Shown one piece after another: positions 61,913 through 64,000 of a DNA stretch of 64,000 nucleotides. The notes below the pieces were generated by a model. That model ran no database searches, was not told the origin of the DNA, and saw nothing but the letters and a program-made list of their open reading frames with translations. Location of the stretch: contig JACPYS010000018.1 of NCBI GenBank assembly GCA_016195915.1, positions 124,001-188,000 on the forward strand, in the 5' to 3' direction. Each line of letters starts with the position of its first letter. Positions within the stretch are counted from its first letter, which is position 1. The DNA comes from Betaproteobacteria bacterium (GTDB taxonomy: Bacteria > Pseudomonadota > Gammaproteobacteria > Burkholderiales > SG8-39). A program made the translations under genes and the position numbers.

Positions 61913-64000
61913 CTACTTCCGTCGCCGGCCTCGCCATGCGAAGACCGCTCCCACGGCGAACGCCAGCAGCAAGCCCGCACCGGCGGCGCCGGCTGCAAAC
62001 CTGCCGCCGGGACGATCGATGATCATCGAGAGCAAGCCGGGTCCCGGATCGCCTGGCCGGTGCAGCGCGAAAGCGACGAGCGCATCACCGGGCTCGATTC
62101 CCGCGTCGGCACGTCCGCCCGCGGCGACGACCACGTATTGCCGCCCCTGCCATTGGTAGGACATCGGCGTTGCACCGGCTGCAGCCGGCAGCCTTCCGGT
62201 CCAAAGTTCCGCACCTGACTTTGCATCGAAGGCGCGCAGATAACGATCGAACGCAGCGGCGATGAACACGAGCCCGCCGCGCGTGACGAGCGGGCCGCCG
62301 AGATTCGGCGCGCCGGTGTCGAGGGCGATGCCGAGCGGCGCGATTTCCTCGGTGGTGCCGAGGTTCGATTCCCACAGGATGCGCTTTGCCCGCAAATCGA
62401 GCGCCGCGAGCACGCCCCAGGGCGGCGGGTTGCAGGGGAGTTTCAGGGGCGAGATGAGCATCTCGCGCTTCATGCCGAACGGCGCGCCGGCCTGCGGCGA
62501 GACTTCGAGCTGCGGAAAGCGCTTTCTCATCGCCGCGAATTCCGCTGCGGGAAACAGCGTGACGAGGTGCGCAAGCCGCGTGGTGTTGACGTAGACGATG
62601 TCGGTCGCGGGATCGATCGCGACGCCACCCCAGTTGATGCCGCCGCCGGTGAACGGAAACAGGATGGTTCCCTGCTCGCTCGGCGGGGTATACAGGCCTT
62701 CGTTGCGCGCGGCGGTGATCGAATCGCGGCACTTGCCACGGTCCCAGGGCGTGATGCCCCAGGCGTCATCCGCGCTGAGGCGCGAGGGCGCGAGCAGCGG
62801 CAGGTCGGCCGGAAACGGTTGCGTAGGCGAAAGTGCTTCTCCCGATGCGCCGCCCTGCGGAACCGCGCGCTCTTCTACCGGAAACACCGGTTTGCCCGTC
62901 TCCCGGTCGAGGACGAAGATCATCGCCTGCTTGTTACCCACGATGACGACGTCCTTCGGCTTGCCCGCAACGTTGATCGTTGCGAGCGTCGGCTGCACGG
63001 GCACGTCGTAATCCCAGACGTCGTGGTGCACCGTCTGGAAGTGCCAGGTCATCACGCCGTCTTCAAGCCTGAGCGCGACGACGGAATTCGCGTACAGGTT
63101 CTCACCGGGCCTGAGGCCGCCGTAGAAATCCGGGCTCGGGCTGGAGGTCGGCAGAAATACGAGGCCGCGCGCGAGGTCCACCGACATCGGCGACCACACG
63201 TTCGCGCTTCCGGTGTTCTTCCAGCCTTCGCCCCAGGTTTTCGATGCCGGGTCCGCAGCATTGCGCGGAATCGGATCCCATTGCCAGCGCAGCGTGCCGG
63301 TGCGCGCGTCGTAGGCATGCACCGTGCCGCGCGGCGAGGCGACGCGCTGGTTGTCGTCGATCGCCGAGCCCACGACGACCACGCCTGCGGCCGCGATGGG
63401 CGGCGAGGTGATCGCCCATTCGCCGGGGTGGGTGAGCGCTTTGCCGATGTCGACCTTGACTTCGCCTTTCGCGCCGAAATCGGCGCAGGGCTTTCCCGAG
63501 GCGAGGTCGAGCGCGATGACGCGGGCGTCGTTGGTAGCGGTGAAGATGCGCGCCGCGCAAGCCTCCCCGGGTTTGGCGTCGGAATCGCGCCACAGCGCAA
63601 CGCCGCGGCAATTGAACAGGTTGGCCGGGCGGTAATCGGTACGGATCTTCGGGTCGAAGCGCCACAGTTCGGCGCCCGTGCCCGGATCGAGCGCAATCAC
63701 TTCGTTGAACGGCGTGCAAAGTACGAGACGGTCGCCGGCGAGGATCGGCGTTACCTGCAACTTGCTTCGATGCATCGCCTTCGCGTCGCGCTTGGCGAGA
63801 TCCCCAGTGTGGTAGGTCCACGCAATCGAGAGATCAGATACGTTTGCAGGCGTGATGTCGGCGAGCGGCGCGTAACGCGTGCCGCCCGCGTCGGCGCCGT
63901 AGTGCTCGGGAAAGCCCTCGCCAAAGGCCTGCAGCGCAGCAGGCAACGCGCAAACCGCGCAGACGATGCGAAGAATCGCGCGGCAGGCGGCGCCGTCCGT
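61913..64000 (-). CDS. PQQ-dependent dehydrogenase, beta-propeller type with C-terminal membrane anchor (5' end outside window)
   Basis: This quinoprotein beta-propeller has a signal-like RAILRIVCAVCALPAALQA right at the window edge, so the start lies just outside. PQQ-dehydrogenase features are GGTRYAPLADITPANV, YHTGD, LFNCRGVALW, LVFLPTSSPSPDFYGG, and QTVHHDVWDYDVPVQPTL. No CxxCH heme motif is seen, so electrons likely go to quinone or a separate cytochrome. The last 30 residues are a hydrophobic helix ending in RRRK, a possible C-terminal anchor. It precedes the PrpD genes by 92 bp, so it may belong to that pathway. Confidence 0.9.
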   Translation of the reverse strand, partial: TDGAACRAILRIVCAVCALPAALQAFGEGFPEHYGADAGGTRYAPLADITPANVSDLSIAWTYHTGDLAKRDAKAMHRSKLQVTPILAGDRLVLCTPFNEVIALDPGTGAELWRFDPKIRTDYRPANLFNCRGVALWRDSDAKPGEACAARIFTATNDARVIALDLASGKPCADFGAKGEVKVDIGKALTHPGEWAITSPPIAAAGVVVVGSAIDDNQRVASPRGTVHAYDARTGTLRWQWDPIPRNAADPASKTWGEGWKNTGSANVWSPMSVDLARGLVFLPTSSPSPDFYGGLRPGENLYANSVVALRLEDGVMTWHFQTVHHDVWDYDVPVQPTLATINVAGKPKDVVIVGNKQAMIFVLDRETGKPVFPVEERAVPQGGASGEALSPTQPFPADLPLLAPSRLSADDAWGITPWDRGKCRDSITAARNEGLYTPPSEQGTILFPFTGGGINWGGVAIDPATDIVYVNTTRLAHLVTLFPAAEFAAMRKRFPQLEVSPQAGAPFGMKREMLISPLKLPCNPPPWGVLAALDLRAKRILWESNLGTTEEIAPLGIALDTGAPNLGGPLVTRGGLVFIAAAFDRYLRAFDAKSGAELWTGRLPAAAGATPMSYQWQGRQYVVVAAGGRADAGIEPGDALVAFALHRPGDPGPGLLSMIIDRPGGRFAAGAAGAGLLLAFAVGAVFAWRGRRRK

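Noticed and set aside
1-64000. tRNA, rRNA or riboswitch genes
   Set aside because: No cloverleaf with CCA-type ends, rRNA stretch or known riboswitch core was recognised by eye on either strand; a covariance-model search would settle this.

Overview
The window looks like chromosome from a GC-rich betaproteobacterium (Burkholderiales-type or a related lineage), possibly a metagenome-assembled genome. The evidence is the GC-rich codon use, four orphan Bug/TctC-type tricarboxylate-transporter receptors, two DctP-type and one TAXI-type TRAP receptor, a PhaM-like granule protein, a Kup transporter, the trxA-rho and orn neighbourhoods, and a betaproteobacterial-style CobD/CbiB-like protein. Genes are densely packed with many 4-bp ATGA/GTGA overlaps. 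No rRNA, tRNA, CRISPR array or intact IS element was found.

Layout. 1-6.2 kb: partial aminotransferase, divergent from maeB, a patatin-like lipase, phaM-like and a quinone oxidoreductase. 6.2-10.1 kb: DMT exporter, an orphan TRAP receptor lipoprotein, a small secreted protein plus a decayed copy of its start, a CoA-pyrophosphatase-type Nudix gene with a premature stop, and SapC. 10.2-17 kb: Tat-exported caspase-like protease, CobD-like membrane protein, DUF2007/rsgA/phhB/M48 peptidase cluster, orn and a monooxygenase-fold protein. 16.9-27.7 kb: small-molecule uptake and catabolism (two Bug receptors, SMP-30 lactonase, TAXI receptor with fused TRAP permease, a molybdenum hydroxylase large subunit interrupted by an amber codon, RidA, a GlcD-like flavoprotein). 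27.7-34 kb: housekeeping (GT39/ArnT-like transferase, rpmE interrupted by an amber codon, rho, trxA, fdxA, kup without a normal start codon). 34-40 kb: AddB-like nuclease, a small Cys-rich/Ser-Asp-rich protein, AddA-like helicase-nuclease. 40-43 kb: TPR plus GT41-type O-glycosyltransferase and a second TPR protein. 43-47.9 kb: a complete DctPQM TRAP system, a cyclase-family hydrolase and a Bug receptor.

47.9-56.5 kb is an accessory island built of small toxin-antitoxin and defence modules around one metabolic gene (UbiD): PrlF-YhaV, a decayed AAA ATPase, DUF433-DUF5615, AbiEi-AbiEii (the toxin carries a C-terminal WYL-like domain), a type I restriction remnant in which HsdM is fused out of frame to the tail of HsdR with HsdS and the HsdR motor missing, and a second DUF433-DUF5615 pair. 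56.5-64 kb is a tightly packed minus-strand catabolic operon: two MmgE/PrpD proteins, two paralogous metallo-beta-lactamase-fold lactonases and a Bug receptor, with a PQQ-dependent dehydrogenase upstream.

The most unusual signal at window scale is that three otherwise well-preserved genes (the Nudix gene, the molybdenum hydroxylase, rpmE) each carry one in-frame stop that a single coding-strand G-to-T change would explain, and kup has ATT exactly where its ATG should be. This could be real mutation (oxidative, 8-oxoG-type) or a sequencing/assembly artefact, and it should be resolved before any of these genes is called dead.
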